From: Actinoallomurus bryophytorum
Lineage (GTDB): Bacteria; Actinomycetota; Actinomycetes; Streptosporangiales; Streptosporangiaceae
NCBI RefSeq assembly: GCF_006716425.1
Contig: NZ_VFOZ01000001.1
Location: forward strand, 2,728,001 to 2,792,000
DNA: 64,000 nucleotides
Direction: 5' to 3'
This document shows, one piece after another, positions 53,865-62,973 of the stretch; within the stretch, counting starts at the first letter, position 1; every line of letters starts with the position of its first letter. Made by a program: the position numbers and the translations under genes. The notes beneath the pieces are model-generated. The model had not been told where the DNA came from. It did not search any database and saw only the letters and a program-made list of their open reading frames with translations.

Positions 53865-55000
53865 CCGTAGTCATCACCGGTGGCACCGGATTCACCGGCA
53901 CCTTCCTGCTGCGCTCGATGCTGGCACGCGACCCCGGCGAGGTGGTCGTGCTCAGCCGCGACGAGCCCGGCAGGGCACACGGCCGCCTGCTGCGGGCGCT
54001 CGACGCTCTCGCCGCGCCGTCCGCCGTACGCCAGGCGGCGCGCCGGCAGGTCACCGCCGTCCAGGCGGACATCACCCGGCCGGGGCTGGGCCTTCCGGCG
54101 GACCGGTTCGCCGCGCTCGCGGCCTCGATGACCGAGCTGTGGCACTGCGCCGCCGACACGACCTTGAACGCGGACCCCGCGAGCCTGCGGCGCGTCAATC
54201 TCGGCGGCACACAGAACGTCCTCGCCCTGGCGGAGGCCGCGCCACCGGGCGCCCGCGTCCGCCATCTCAGCACGGCGTTCGTGGCCGGCCGCCGCCGGGA
54301 AGGGCTGATCCTGGAAGACGAGCTGGACGACTCGGCGGGCTTTGAGAACGACTACGAGAGGTCCAAGTACGACGCCGAGGTCGCCGTACGCGACTGGTCC
54401 TCCCGTACCGGCCGGCCCGTCCTCGTCCTGCGGCCCAGCCTCATGGTCCACGACCGTCCAGCCCCGGCGGGCGTACCGGACCACCAGATCGGCTCGCTGG
54501 TCAGCCTGCTGGCACGGATGCGCGCCGTGCACCGGCGGCCGGGCCGGGAACCCCTGACCGTACGGCTGCCGGGCCGCCCCGACGCGCGGCTCAACATGGT
54601 GCAGGTCGGCTGGGCGGCGGAGGCGATGCTGGAGGCGTCCGCGCGGATCGCCGGCCGTCCCGCCGGCGCCGTGACGACGCTGCACGTCGTCCACCCCCAG
54701 GACACTCCGGCCGAGAAGCTGTGGCGGCTCGCGGCCGAAAACGTCCCGGAGTTCCGGCTCACGCTCGGCCCTGCCCCCGCCGACCCGAACTTCCTCGAGC
54801 GCTTCGCGGCCACGTACTTCCAGCCGTTCCTGCCGTTCGCCTGGCACCGGCGCTCCTACGACCGGGCACGGCTGGTCTCCGCGCTGCCCAGCGGGCATCG
54901 GCCCGGACCGCTGAGCTTCGACTTCCTGTTCGCCGTACTCGACTCGCCGCGAATCGAACGGCCGCATCCGGCCTCGGCAGAAAGGCGTCCCTCCCGATGA
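53861..55000 (+). CDS. Thioester-reductase-like SDR (NAD-binding domain 4 type)
   Basis: 379 residues; ATGA overlap with the diiron gene. Nucleotide-binding motif TGGTGFTGTFLLRSM (~7), LWHCAADTTLNADPASLRR (~95), LSTAFVAGRRREG and the catalytic Tyr/Lys in DYERSKYDAEVAVRDW (~165-170). This is the extended-SDR form found in fatty-acyl-CoA/ACP reductases and NRPS terminal reductases. It may reduce an ACP- or CoA-bound acyl thioester to aldehyde or alcohol, giving the alcohol half for the WS/DGAT. Coupled to acp by ATGA. Confidence 0.88.
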   Translation: MTVVITGGTGFTGTFLLRSMLARDPGEVVVLSRDEPGRAHGRLLRALDALAAPSAVRQAARRQVTAVQADITRPGLGLPADRFAALAASMTELWHCAADTTLNADPASLRRVNLGGTQNVLALAEAAPPGARVRHLSTAFVAGRRREGLILEDELDDSAGFENDYERSKYDAEVAVRDWSSRTGRPVLVLRPSLMVHDRPAPAGVPDHQIGSLVSLLARMRAVHRRPGREPLTVRLPGRPDARLNMVQVGWAAEAMLEASARIAGRPAGAVTTLHVVHPQDTPAEKLWRLAAENVPEFRLTLGPAPADPNFLERFAATYFQPFLPFAWHRRSYDRARLVSALPSGHRPGPLSFDFLFAVLDSPRIERPHPASAERRPSR

Positions 55001-55290
55001 ATCCCGTCTACGACCTGATCGCGGAGCGTCTGGTCTCCTACTTCGGTGTGTCCGCCGACCTCGTACGGCCGGAGGCGACCATGGACGACCTCGAGGTCGA
55101 CTCCCTCATGCTGGCCGAGATCGCGGTCATCATCGAGGACGAGTACGGCTTCCGCGCGGAAGACGCGGTCGCCGACGCCACCGTCGACATGACGCTCGGC
55201 GAGGTCGCCGAACGCCTGGACCGCGAACGCCGTCGCGCCGGGCCCGGTGATTCCGAAGAGCCGGTCGGGGTCGCGGAGAACGCCTCGTGA
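54997..55290 (+). CDS. Acyl carrier protein
   Basis: 97 residues. Four-helix ACP with the phosphopantetheine serine in LEVDSLMLAEIA (DSL motif, ~33-36) and an acidic helix II (IIEDEYGFRAED). The last ~15 residues are a polar tail. Start and stop overlap the genes on each side, so it is made with its partner KAS. Distinct from housekeeping ACP by context, likely dedicated to this operon. Confidence 0.93.
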   Translation: MNPVYDLIAERLVSYFGVSADLVRPEATMDDLEVDSLMLAEIAVIIEDEYGFRAEDAVADATVDMTLGEVAERLDRERRRAGPGDSEEPVGVAENAS

Positions 55291-56507
55291 ACCCCACCGA
55301 CATCGCGGTCACCGGGCTCGGCCTGGTCACGCCCGCAGGAGTCGGCGTGCCGGCGACCTGGGCGGGCCTGTGTGCCGGGCGGTCGACCGCCGCACGTGAC
55401 GAGCGGCTCGCCGGCCTCCCCGTCGACCTGTCCTGCCGGGTGCCGGACTTCGACCCGGTCGCCCGGCTGGGACAACGGCTCGTCTGGCGCATCGACCGGT
55501 TCACCCAGCTCGCCCTGGTCGCCGCCCGCGAGGCGGTCGCAGACGCCGGGCTGCGCCCGGCCGGCTGGGACGGCACGCGGGTCGCCGTCGTCATCGGCTG
55601 CGGAGGCGGGGGTGACCAGCTGACCCAGGAGTACGAGAAGTTCCGCGCCCGCCGCGTCCGGTCCATCTCACCGCTGGCCATCCCCCGCACCGCCGCCAAC
55701 ATGGTGGCCGGTGAGATCGGCATGGACCTGCGTGCGCTCGGTCCGAACCTCGTCACCTCCACCGCCTGCGCGTCGGGTGCCACGGCCATCGGTGTCGCTC
55801 GCGACCTGCTGCGCGGCGGAGCGTGCGACGTGGCGATCGCGGGCGGCACGGAGTGCGCGTGCCTGCCGCTGGTGACGGCGATGTTCGCGCAGATGCGCGT
55901 GCTGGCCGAGCGTCGCGGCGATCCGGCGTCGGCCATCCGGCCGTTCGCCGCCGACCGTAACGGCTTCGTCCTCTCCGAGGGCGCCGGGGTCCTCATCCTC
56001 GAACGCGCCGCGGACGCGGCGGCACGCGGCGCGGACGTCCACGCCTACCTGGCCGGGTACGGCGCGACGGCCGACGGCTACCACCAGACCACCCCCGACC
56101 CGTCCGCTCGGGGGGTGACCCGGGCGATGCGCGAAGCGCTGCGCGACGCGGGCCTCGACCCACGGGACGTGGACCACGTGAACGCCCACGGCACCGCGAC
56201 GCTCCACAACGACCTCGCCGAGGCTCGTGCTCTCCACGCGGTGTTCGCGGCGCCGCCGCCGGTCACCGCGACGAAGAGCGTCATCGGCCACTCCATCGGC
56301 GGCGCCGGAGCCATCGAGGCGGCCTGCACCGTGCTCGCGCTCCGGCACCAGACGATCCCTCCCACAGCCAACCTCGACCATCCCGACCCGGCCATCGACC
56401 TCGACGTCGTGGCCGGGTGCCCCCGGCGGCGGCCGATGGCCGCGGCGATGAGCAACTCCTTCGCCTTCGGTGGTCAGAACGCCGTCCTCGTCTTCCGGGC
56501 CGCCTGA
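55287..56507 (+). CDS. Beta-ketoacyl-ACP synthase (FabF/KAS II-like)
   Basis: 406 residues; GTG overlapping the acp stop. The Cys-His-His triad is intact: TSTACASGATA (~162), VNAHGTATLHND (~297) and KSVIGHSIGGAGAIEA (~333). FabF-like blocks include VTGLGLVTPAGVG at the N-terminus and SNSFAFGGQNAVLVF at the C-terminus. It extends an ACP-bound chain with malonyl-ACP. Only one KAS gene and no partner chain-length factor is present, so this is a fatty-acid-like rather than an aromatic type II PKS setup. Confidence 0.93.
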   Translation: MNPTDIAVTGLGLVTPAGVGVPATWAGLCAGRSTAARDERLAGLPVDLSCRVPDFDPVARLGQRLVWRIDRFTQLALVAAREAVADAGLRPAGWDGTRVAVVIGCGGGGDQLTQEYEKFRARRVRSISPLAIPRTAANMVAGEIGMDLRALGPNLVTSTACASGATAIGVARDLLRGGACDVAIAGGTECACLPLVTAMFAQMRVLAERRGDPASAIRPFAADRNGFVLSEGAGVLILERAADAAARGADVHAYLAGYGATADGYHQTTPDPSARGVTRAMREALRDAGLDPRDVDHVNAHGTATLHNDLAEARALHAVFAAPPPVTATKSVIGHSIGGAGAIEAACTVLALRHQTIPPTANLDHPDPAIDLDVVAGCPRRRPMAAAMSNSFAFGGQNAVLVFRAA

Positions 56508-56568
56508 CCACGGCCGGCCGCATCCTTCGATCCGCACACCCGTACGCCAGGAAAGGCCGGTGCCGTCC

Positions 56569-57348
56569 ATGCCGGGAATCGTCGCGGGCAAGAACCTCCT
56601 CATCACCGGCGTCCTCACCGACGCCTCGATCGCCTTCCACGTGGCGGCGCTCGCCCAGCGCGAAGGAGCGAAGGTCGTGCTGACCGGCCACGGCCGGCTC
56701 GGCCTGGTAGAACGCATCGCCAGGCGGCTCCCCGAGCCGGCCCCGGTGATCGAGCTCGACGTCACCGACCGGGCGCACCTCGATCCGCTCGCCGAACGGG
56801 CCGGTGAGCTCCTCGGCGGTCCGCTCGACGGTGTCCTGCACGCGATCGCGTACGCGCCGCCGGCCGCGCTCGGCGGCAACTTCCTCACCACCTCCTGGGA
56901 GGACGTGGCCACGACCCTGCGAGTGTCGGCCCACTCCCTGCACGCCCTCACCACGGCGCTGCTGCCGATACTCGCGCCGGCCAGCTCCGTCGTCGCCCTC
57001 GACTTCGACGCCGGAAAGGCATGTCCCGGCTACGGCTGGATGGGCGTGGCGAAGACGGCACTGGAGTCGTGCGCCCGCTACCTCGCCGCCGCTCTGGGCG
57101 GCCGCGGGGTGCGCGTCAACCTCGTCGCGGCCGGGCCGCTCAGCACGGTGGCCTCGCGCGCCATCCCCGGTTTCGACGGGCTCGGCACCCGGTGGGGAGC
57201 CCGCGCCCCACTCGGCTGGAGCACGGGCGACCACTCCAGCGTCGCCCGCGCGTGCGTCACGCTCATGTCCGACTGGCTGCCGGCCACCACCGGAGAGATC
57301 GTGCACGTCGACGGCGGCGCCCACGTCATCGCGCAGGCGATCGCCTGA
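56569..57348 (+). CDS. Enoyl-ACP reductase, InhA/FabI-like
   Basis: 259 residues from the ATG at 56569; a GTG nine bases earlier, closer to AGGAAAGG, is an alternative. NAD motif GVLTDASIAFHVAALAQREG (~15), LTGHGRLGLVERI matching the InhA dinucleotide loop, catalytic Tyr-x6-Lys in CPGYGWMGVAKTALE (~155), and NLVAAGPLSTVAS. It reduces trans-2-enoyl-ACP. A dedicated copy in this operon suggests a saturated chain segment, or insensitivity to an inhibitor of the housekeeping enzyme. No dehydratase gene is visible nearby. Confidence 0.92.
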   Translation: MPGIVAGKNLLITGVLTDASIAFHVAALAQREGAKVVLTGHGRLGLVERIARRLPEPAPVIELDVTDRAHLDPLAERAGELLGGPLDGVLHAIAYAPPAALGGNFLTTSWEDVATTLRVSAHSLHALTTALLPILAPASSVVALDFDAGKACPGYGWMGVAKTALESCARYLAAALGGRGVRVNLVAAGPLSTVASRAIPGFDGLGTRWGARAPLGWSTGDHSSVARACVTLMSDWLPATTGEIVHVDGGAHVIAQAIA

Positions 57349-57358
57349 CTCGTCCGGC

Positions 57359-57381
57359 GACGTGACCCGCCCGGTCACGTC
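57359..57381 (+). terminator. 9-bp perfect hairpin after the enoyl reductase
   Basis: GACGTGACC (57359-57367), loop cgccc, GGTCACGTC (57373-57381), 11 bp beyond the stop codon. It probably ends the lipid operon transcript. Confidence 0.65.
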
Positions 57382-57485
57382 CCGCACGGATGTCCACCCT
57401 CGTACGGACGAGGAGGTGAGTACGCACTCCTGCGGCCACGACCGGCCGACCGGCCAAGGCCCACCAACGGACCAAGGAGGAAGAT

Positions 57486-58091
57486 ATGGATCACCCCGCA
57501 GACGCCGCCGATCCCGGCGGCCGGCCACCGTACGCCACGAACCGGCGCATCCCCGTGTGGCTCGTCGCCCCGGCCCTGACACTGGTCACCCTCGCGTCGA
57601 TGCTCTTGCTACTCCGGCCCGCGCCCGCGCACGCCGCCGCGTCGGTCCACTGCGCCGGCGCGGCCCTGGAAGAGGTGACGCTGAGCGCGGCGTTCCCGCA
57701 GCCTGACGGCGTCAGCTGGAGCGTTCTCGGCAACCTGGGGACCTGCAAGGACCTCTCGACCGGGAAGGGCACCAAGGTGAAGGGCGGCACCTGGACGGCG
57801 TCCGGCCGCGCGACCGGCACCTGCGCGAACGCCACCATGACGGGTTCGGCCACCCTCGTGTGGGACCTGGCCGACGGCGGCAGCGCCACCAGCACGACCG
57901 GCGCCGAGACGGGCAAGGTCGGCACGTCATCGGTGAGCCTCGGCCTCGGCACCATCGACTCCGGCAAGTTCACCGGAGCGCCGATGGTCGTCACCGACTT
58001 CACGCCCGGCATCGCCTCGATCCTGAAGCGCTGCCCGATCGAGCCGCGCGACCTCGAGGGCGGCAAGGCGACCCTGTCGATCGTCGGCTAG
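57486..58091 (+). CDS. Secreted or membrane-anchored hypothetical protein
   Basis: 201 residues from an ATG with AAGGAGG. A hydrophobic segment at ~24-48 (WLVAPALTLVTLASMLLLL) ends in AHAAA and could be cleaved. The exported part is Gly/Thr/Ser-rich and beta-like (GTWTASGRATGTCANATMTG) with four Cys that may form disulfides (VHCAGA, GTCKDL, GTCANA, KRCPIE). No family recognised. It follows the lipid operon but after a hairpin and 137 bp, so it may be independently expressed; cell-surface delivery of a lipid is one idea. Confidence 0.78.
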   Translation: MDHPADAADPGGRPPYATNRRIPVWLVAPALTLVTLASMLLLLRPAPAHAAASVHCAGAALEEVTLSAAFPQPDGVSWSVLGNLGTCKDLSTGKGTKVKGGTWTASGRATGTCANATMTGSATLVWDLADGGSATSTTGAETGKVGTSSVSLGLGTIDSGKFTGAPMVVTDFTPGIASILKRCPIEPRDLEGGKATLSIVG

Positions 58092-58111
58092 CCCACACCG
58101 CGTACGCCACA

Positions 58112-58152
58112 CGGCTGCCCGGCACCCCGCCGGGTCGTGTACCGGGCAGCCG
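58112..58152. terminator. 11-bp perfect inverted repeat between convergent genes
   Basis: CGGCTGCCCGG (58112-58122) and CCGGGCAGCCG (58142-58152), 19-nt loop, in the gap between the secreted-protein gene and the convergent tetR gene. Probably serves both directions. Confidence 0.7.
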
Positions 58153-58180
58153 CTGTGTGCCGGACGCTCGCACCTGGTGC

Positions 58181-58822
58181 CTAACCGCTGGGCGGCTCGG
58201 CCGCCAGCGGGACCGTCAGCTGAGCCTGCAGGTGGGCTTGCAGGATGGCCGCCATGTCGAGCCGTCGGTGGCTGAGCAGCCACTGGATCTGCAGGCCGTC
58301 CATGAGCGCGACGAACTGCCGTGCGGCCGCCTCGACCTCGACGCCCGGCCGTAGTGCCCCATCGGCGCGGACCTGCTCATAGGCCCGCTCGGCCGTGCGT
58401 ACCGTCGTCTGGTAACGCCGCACGAAGTAGGCGTGTGCGGGATGCTGGACGGCGGTCGCCTCGGCGGATAGCACGGTGAACAGCTCGACGATGCCCGGCC
58501 GGGTGGAGTTCAGTGACGCGAGGTCGACCATGCCGCGCAGGACGGCCAGGCCGGTACCCCCGTCGGCCAGCCGTGCGCCGTCGACCTCGTCGCGGTGTTC
58601 CAGCACGGCCAGCAGCAGTGACTGTTTGGTCGGGAAGTGGTGCAGCAGGCCGGCGTGGGACAGGCCGCATCGGGTGGCGATCTCGCGCAGCGACGCACCC
58701 CGGTAGCCGACCTCGCCGAACAGCGCGATGGCCTGGTCGAGGATCTGCCGCCGCTTCGCGCGGCCCTTGGCGTAGCCGCGCGGGGCCTCCACGGTCACCT
58801 CGCGCACCTCTGGTACACCCAA
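58181..58822 (-). CDS. TetR/AcrR-family regulator
   Basis: 213 residues. The HTH (~23-70) reads ILDQAIALFGEVGYRGASLR and CGLSHAGLLHHFPTKQSLLL. A helical ligand domain follows with a basic start (GYAKGRAKRRQ). It is divergent from an MFS gene 75 bp away, and an imperfect palindrome lies between them, the standard layout for a repressor of an efflux gene. The inducer is unknown. Start ATG versus an internal GTG cannot be settled. Confidence 0.9.
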   Translation of the reverse strand: MGVPEVREVTVEAPRGYAKGRAKRRQILDQAIALFGEVGYRGASLREIATRCGLSHAGLLHHFPTKQSLLLAVLEHRDEVDGARLADGGTGLAVLRGMVDLASLNSTRPGIVELFTVLSAEATAVQHPAHAYFVRRYQTTVRTAERAYEQVRADGALRPGVEVEAAARQFVALMDGLQIQWLLSHRRLDMAAILQAHLQAQLTVPLAAEPPSG

Positions 58823-58826
58823 AGAA

Positions 58827-58844
58827 ACCTACCACTTGGTCGGT
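58827..58844. promoter_or_regulatory. Likely TetR operator in the tetR-MFS divergent region
   Basis: ACCTACCACTTGGTCGGT, an 18-bp imperfect palindrome (14 of 18 positions symmetric) placed 4 bp upstream of the tetR start and 54 bp from the MFS start. Confidence 0.6.
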
Positions 58845-58897
58845 ATTGCGGATATGGTGAGCGGGCGGTGGACGTAGCACCTGACCTGGAGCCCTTC

Positions 58898-60091
58898 ATG
58901 GCAGACACCGTTGCCGGCGGAGACGCGGCGACCGAGACCCGGCCTATCCCCACCGACCTGCGCCGCGCGCGTGTGGCGACCTGTGTGGTGTTCGCGGTGC
59001 ATGGCGCGGTGACGGGCAGCTTCGCGGCGCGGGTGCCGTGGGTGGCCGGCCACGTCGGGGTGGGTGTCGGTGGCCTCGGAGTCGCGCTGTTGATGCCCGG
59101 CATCGGTGCCATGGTGGCCATGCCGGCCTCCGGGCGCCTGGTGCACCGCCACGACCTGCGCTTCCTGGTACGGGTCATGATTCTGTTGTGGTGCACGGCT
59201 CTGCTGTTGCCGGTGCTGCCGACCTCGCTCGTGCTGCTGTGCGGCGTGCTGGTGCTGTACGGTGCGGCGGCCGGGCTGGCGGACGTGGCGATGAACGCGC
59301 ACGCCGTGGTGGTCGAGCAGCGGTACGGCCGGTCGGTGATGTCGAGCATGCATGGCTGGTGGAGCGTCGGCGGGCTGGTCGGCTCGGCCGCGGCCGCGGT
59401 GGCCGTCCGGGTCACGCCCGACGCCCGCCCGCATTTCCTCCTCACGGCGGCCGTGCTCGCGGTGACGGGCGTGGTGGCCGGTTCCTGGCTGCTGCCGCAC
59501 CGGCCGGAGCCTGAGGTGGACGCGCCGCCGGCGTTCGCGCTGCCGTCCCGTGCCGTGCTGGTGATCGGCCTGGTCGGGCTGTGCGCGGTGTTCGCCGAGG
59601 GGGCCGGGCTGGACTGGTCGGCGGTGTACGTGCACACCGCGCTCGGGCATCCGGCCAGTACGGCGGCCCTGACGGTGGCCACGTTCTCGGTCAGCATGGC
59701 CGCGGCGCGCTTCGCCGGGGACCGGGTGGTACGTCGCGTCGGACCGGTGGCCACGGTCCGCCTGGCCGGACTGTGCGCCACCGTGGGTGCGCTGGGCGTG
59801 GTACTCACCCGCGACATCATTCTGGTGGTCGGCGGGTTCGCACTCATCGGTATCGGTATCGCCGTGGTGGTGCCCCTGGTATTCGCCACCGCGGGGCGCA
59901 TCGGCCCGCATCCAGGCCGCAGCATCGCCGGTGTCGCCGGCATCGCCTACGGCAGCGGGCTGATCGCCCCCGGCATCATCGGCGGCATCGCCCACCTGTC
60001 CTCGCTGACGGTGTCCTTCGCGTTCGTCGTCCTGCTCACCGCCGCCATCGCGGGCGGCGCCGGCGTACTCCGGCCGACCGCCGACACGTAA
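58898..60091 (+). CDS. MFS transporter, 12-TM
   Basis: 397 residues from the ATG with GGAG six bases upstream; GTG at 58868 is possible. Twelve hydrophobic helices (for example LCGVLVLYGAAAGLADVAMN and GGFALIGIGIAVVVPLVFAT). The sequence ADVAMNAHAVVVE and SMHGWWSVGGLVGS are typical of the FucP/YbjJ-like branch often found under TetR control. Substrate unknown; probably an efflux pump regulated by the divergent TetR protein. Confidence 0.88.
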   Translation: MADTVAGGDAATETRPIPTDLRRARVATCVVFAVHGAVTGSFAARVPWVAGHVGVGVGGLGVALLMPGIGAMVAMPASGRLVHRHDLRFLVRVMILLWCTALLLPVLPTSLVLLCGVLVLYGAAAGLADVAMNAHAVVVEQRYGRSVMSSMHGWWSVGGLVGSAAAAVAVRVTPDARPHFLLTAAVLAVTGVVAGSWLLPHRPEPEVDAPPAFALPSRAVLVIGLVGLCAVFAEGAGLDWSAVYVHTALGHPASTAALTVATFSVSMAAARFAGDRVVRRVGPVATVRLAGLCATVGALGVVLTRDIILVVGGFALIGIGIAVVVPLVFATAGRIGPHPGRSIAGVAGIAYGSGLIAPGIIGGIAHLSSLTVSFAFVVLLTAAIAGGAGVLRPTADT

Positions 60092-60131
60092 TCCGGAGGC
60101 CTGCCGTCCGGCACGGGGCAGTGAGCGGTGA

Positions 60132-61007
60132 TCAGCTACATATGGCGCGGGCCTGGGCCGCTACGACATGGGTGAAGGTGCTCCTCGCGTCCGTCCAGTC
60201 CTTCCCTGTGTTCGCCAGGCGAACATGAAAGGGGCCATCGACATTGAAGACCGCGCTGTCCACCCATTTACCTAGAGACTTGGGCTGGTCGATACTAAAG
60301 GAAAGAAGCTTCTTATCGCCGTTTCTCTGCCCCACGGTATAGCGCGCGGGGCTCCCGCCGACGTACCTCCTGTCGGTGTTATCAGGGATATAGAGAAGCA
60401 CTTTACATTTACGCCTCAACCTGGGATCGAACTCCCACTGGGCATACAGCGTGGGATCGGCCTTCTTCGCATCGCCGGACATCGGAAGCGCGTCGAAACT
60501 CCCGTTGCAGCCAGCTCCCGCATAGCCGCCCGAACCGCTCAGCCACCCTGCTTTACCGTCCACGTAGTAACCGAAACGTTTGTAGGCGCCACCTCCGCAG
60601 CCCGGTCCGATGATGCTCGGGGCGGCACTCGAAGGGGGAGGCGTGGTGCTTGTCCCGGCCGGAGGGGGTTGTCTGGTGACCTCTGGCCGTTTGTCGCTGC
60701 TCCCTCCGGCCAGGAACGCTACGGCGAGAGCCGCTGTCAGCGCCACTAACACGGTCATGCCGGCGATGCCGAGGAGGGTGAGTGGCCTCTTCGAACCCGA
60801 AGGACCGGTCGGTCCTTCGGGCTGGGGAGGTGCCTGAGGGGCCGCCGGCTGTACGCCCCGTTCACCAGGCTGCGCGTCCAGAGGGAATGCCCAGACGACG
60901 GCGGGCGAGTAGGCCTCGGCGGGTGGAGTGTCGGGCTCCTCCGGCGGAATCGGCTCCGATCGCCGTTTCATCCGGTAGGCGTCCCACTCGGAGTTACGGT
61001 CAGGCAT
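60132..61007 (-). CDS. Membrane-anchored hypothetical protein
   Basis: 291 residues. A Pro-rich cytoplasmic N-terminus (~1-72) precedes one TM helix (~73-100, LLGIAGMTVLVALTAALAVAF), then a Pro/Thr/Ser linker and an exported domain (~130-291) rich in Gly, Tyr and aromatic residues with about four Cys (GPGCGGGAYKRFGYYVDG, AGCNGSFD, RRKCKVLLYIP, RAICS) and W/F strands. The domain is not recognised; the fold looks beta-rich. AGGGA precedes the ATG. Such single-pass surface proteins are frequent in this group. Standalone. Confidence 0.72.
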   Translation of the reverse strand: MPDRNSEWDAYRMKRRSEPIPPEEPDTPPAEAYSPAVVWAFPLDAQPGERGVQPAAPQAPPQPEGPTGPSGSKRPLTLLGIAGMTVLVALTAALAVAFLAGGSSDKRPEVTRQPPPAGTSTTPPPSSAAPSIIGPGCGGGAYKRFGYYVDGKAGWLSGSGGYAGAGCNGSFDALPMSGDAKKADPTLYAQWEFDPRLRRKCKVLLYIPDNTDRRYVGGSPARYTVGQRNGDKKLLSFSIDQPKSLGKWVDSAVFNVDGPFHVRLANTGKDWTDARSTFTHVVAAQARAICS

Positions 61008-61224
61008 GGCACCTGTCCCTGCTCACTGCGTTCCGACGGTATCGGTCAACACTGGGCATCTTCCATCTCCTGGCAGCGCCAAACGACGGATCCGAACAAA
61101 TTATGCGATGTTGCGGTGAGGGCGATACCTCCGCGTCGGATTCGCCTCAAGCGCCGTCGGTACCGAAAATCGTGTCGCCGGCTCTGACCTGCCGATTCGA
61201 CAAGAGAGTGCGGTGGCCGGGGGC

Positions 61225-62334
61225 TCAGATCGCCGTCGCCGAATGGAAGAACGCGGCCGCCTCACCTCGTGAACCGACCGAGAGCTTGGACAGGATGTTC
61301 GCGACGTGGAACTTCACGGTGGACTCGCTGATGTGGAGTTCCTCCGCGATGGTTCTGTTGCGGTGGCCGAGCGCGAGGCGTTCGAGTACCTCGATCTCCC
61401 GTGCCCCCAGACCGGCCAGCGGGTCTGCGCCCGCTGTCTCGTTCGGCGACGGGCCGTACGCGGGCCTGGGGGTCTTCGCGGCTGCGACCTCGGACAATGG
61501 CCAGGGGAAACGCCAGCTTGGTCGTCATCCCCCAGCCGGGTACGGCGTCCAGTTCGAAGGAGCCCCCCTGGGCCTCCACCCGCTGGGCGATCTGGCCGGC
61601 GCGAAGATCGTCGCGCGGCACGCCGGGCCCGTCGTCTCGTACGGTCGCCACCAGCTCGGTGAGCCCGAGCTGCCAGCCGACTCCCCGCTGGGCTTCGTTG
61701 CGCAGGTCTATGAGCGCGTCGACGGCCAGGTCGACGGCGGCCGACCGTGCGACGGTGTCGTCCAGCCGGTGGCTTCGTAGCACGCCCAGGATCCCGGACA
61801 GGGCGCTCGCGTGCGCCTCGCCCAGTTCGGCGGCGGCGTGGGACCTCGGCTGTGCGACCGCACGGGACTGGGCCAGTGTGCTCGGCGTGGCATCTGTGAC
61901 CAGCCGCTCCAGGTGAGTGGTGAACAAGTCCACCAGCGCCTGCACGGTCAGGAGGACGCCCGCCGGAAGAGGAGCGTCGTCCTCGAGGACCATGACCATT
62001 CCCGCGCCTCGGGGAGTGAAGTCGCTCGCGACGGCGAGGACCGGCCACGGGGCCCTGAGAGGTGCGCCGTCCCCTGCCACGGGTAGCCCGGTGTGATCTG
62101 GGCGACGAGCGCGCCGAGTACCGCCTCGGTGAGCGTGTCGGTGAGCTCCTGGTCGCCCACGGCCGCGACGGGTGATGACGCGCACTGGGTCGCCAGGAGG
62201 GCGACCGCCCGGTGCGGCACGTCCTCGGCCAGGGCCGAGGACAGGTGACCGGCCATCTCCGATGCCGGGGCATGCATGATGTGCGCCGCTGTGACCAGGG
62301 CTGATGAGGGCTGTGCGAATCCGGCGTACTCCAC
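61225..62334 (-). pseudogene. Broken LuxR-type regulator with HATPase-like domain
   Basis: Three minus-strand frames carry pieces of one regulator. Piece 1 (from GTG at 62334) has HIMHAPASEMAGHLSSALAE to ITPGYPWQG. After ~62070 the sequence continues in another frame (APLRAPWPVLAVASDFTPRG to FELDAVPGWGMTTKLAF). The C-terminal LuxR HTH (LGAREIEVLERLALGHRNRT, ESTVKFHVANILSKL, ~61230-61497) is in a third frame, a one-base shift near 61490. Between LRNEAQRG and LVATVRDDGPGVP about 60 residues of the histidine-kinase-type core seem lost. A TTG at 61497 could start a lone HTH peptide. The gene is probably dead, or the sequence has errors. Confidence 0.75.
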
Positions 62335-62499
62335 GTCGTCAAGCGTACGACTGCGGGGCGATGCGCCCGCCCCGCCGTTCGGCCGGGGACGAACCGTCCG
62401 AACGGACGGCGAGATCGTCCCCGCGCTCTGTCGACCATGGGTGAGACGGCCGGTCACGCGGCCGGTCGGATGTCGTTCTCACGCTGGAGGAGCGGACCA

Positions 62500-62890
62500 A
62501 TGCAGGCAATGGTTTTCGAGGAGTTCGGCGGCCCCGAGGTTCTTCGGCTCAAGGAGATCGAGGAGCCCCACGCGGGTCCAGGCGAGGTGCGCATCGCCGT
62601 ACGGGCGATCGGCGTCAACCCGATGGACTACAAGGTGCGTCGCGGCTGGTTCGAGGAGTTCATGCCCACGCCGCTGCCGTCCGTACCGGGCCTGGAGGCG
62701 GCCGGGGTCGTCGACGAGGTGGGCGCGGCCCGAAGAGGTGGCCGCAGTGATCAGTACGCAGCTGCGCGAGGTCGCCGACGGCACACTTCAGGTGCGGATC
62801 GACGAGGTACTTCCGCTGGCCGAGGCGGCGAAGGCCCAGCAGAAGAGCGAGGGCGGCCACGCCCGCGGCAAGCTCGTGCTCATCCCCTGA
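62500..62890 (+). pseudogene. Zinc-independent quinone oxidoreductase, internally deleted
   Basis: An ATG with GGAGGAG starts a clear medium-chain reductase N-terminus (MVFEEFGGPEVLRLKEIEEP, then VRAIGVNPMDYKVRRG and PLPSVPGLEAAGVVDEVG). At about 62725 the frame changes and the text jumps to the family's C-terminal end (EVADGTLQVRIDEVLPLAEA, AKAQQKSEGGHARGKLVLIP, stop at 62888). About 200 middle residues, including the NADPH-binding GxxGxxG domain, are missing. What remains cannot work as an enzyme. Confidence 0.82.
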
Positions 62891-62973
62891 TCCTGTGCGC
62901 CTGATGACGTCCCTCGACGCATAGCCAACGTGCCCGTCTTCACTTGTTTCACGCATTGCCTGAGGAGCTTCCG

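Noticed and set aside
55287-56507. Aromatic type II polyketide synthase
   Set aside because: Only one ketosynthase, no chain-length factor, no cyclase, and an enoyl reductase is present, so a fatty-acid-type pathway fits better.
58795-59995. Two long minus-strand frames opposite the MFS gene
   Set aside because: Thr/Ala/Pro- or His/Arg-rich low-complexity shadows of the transporter.
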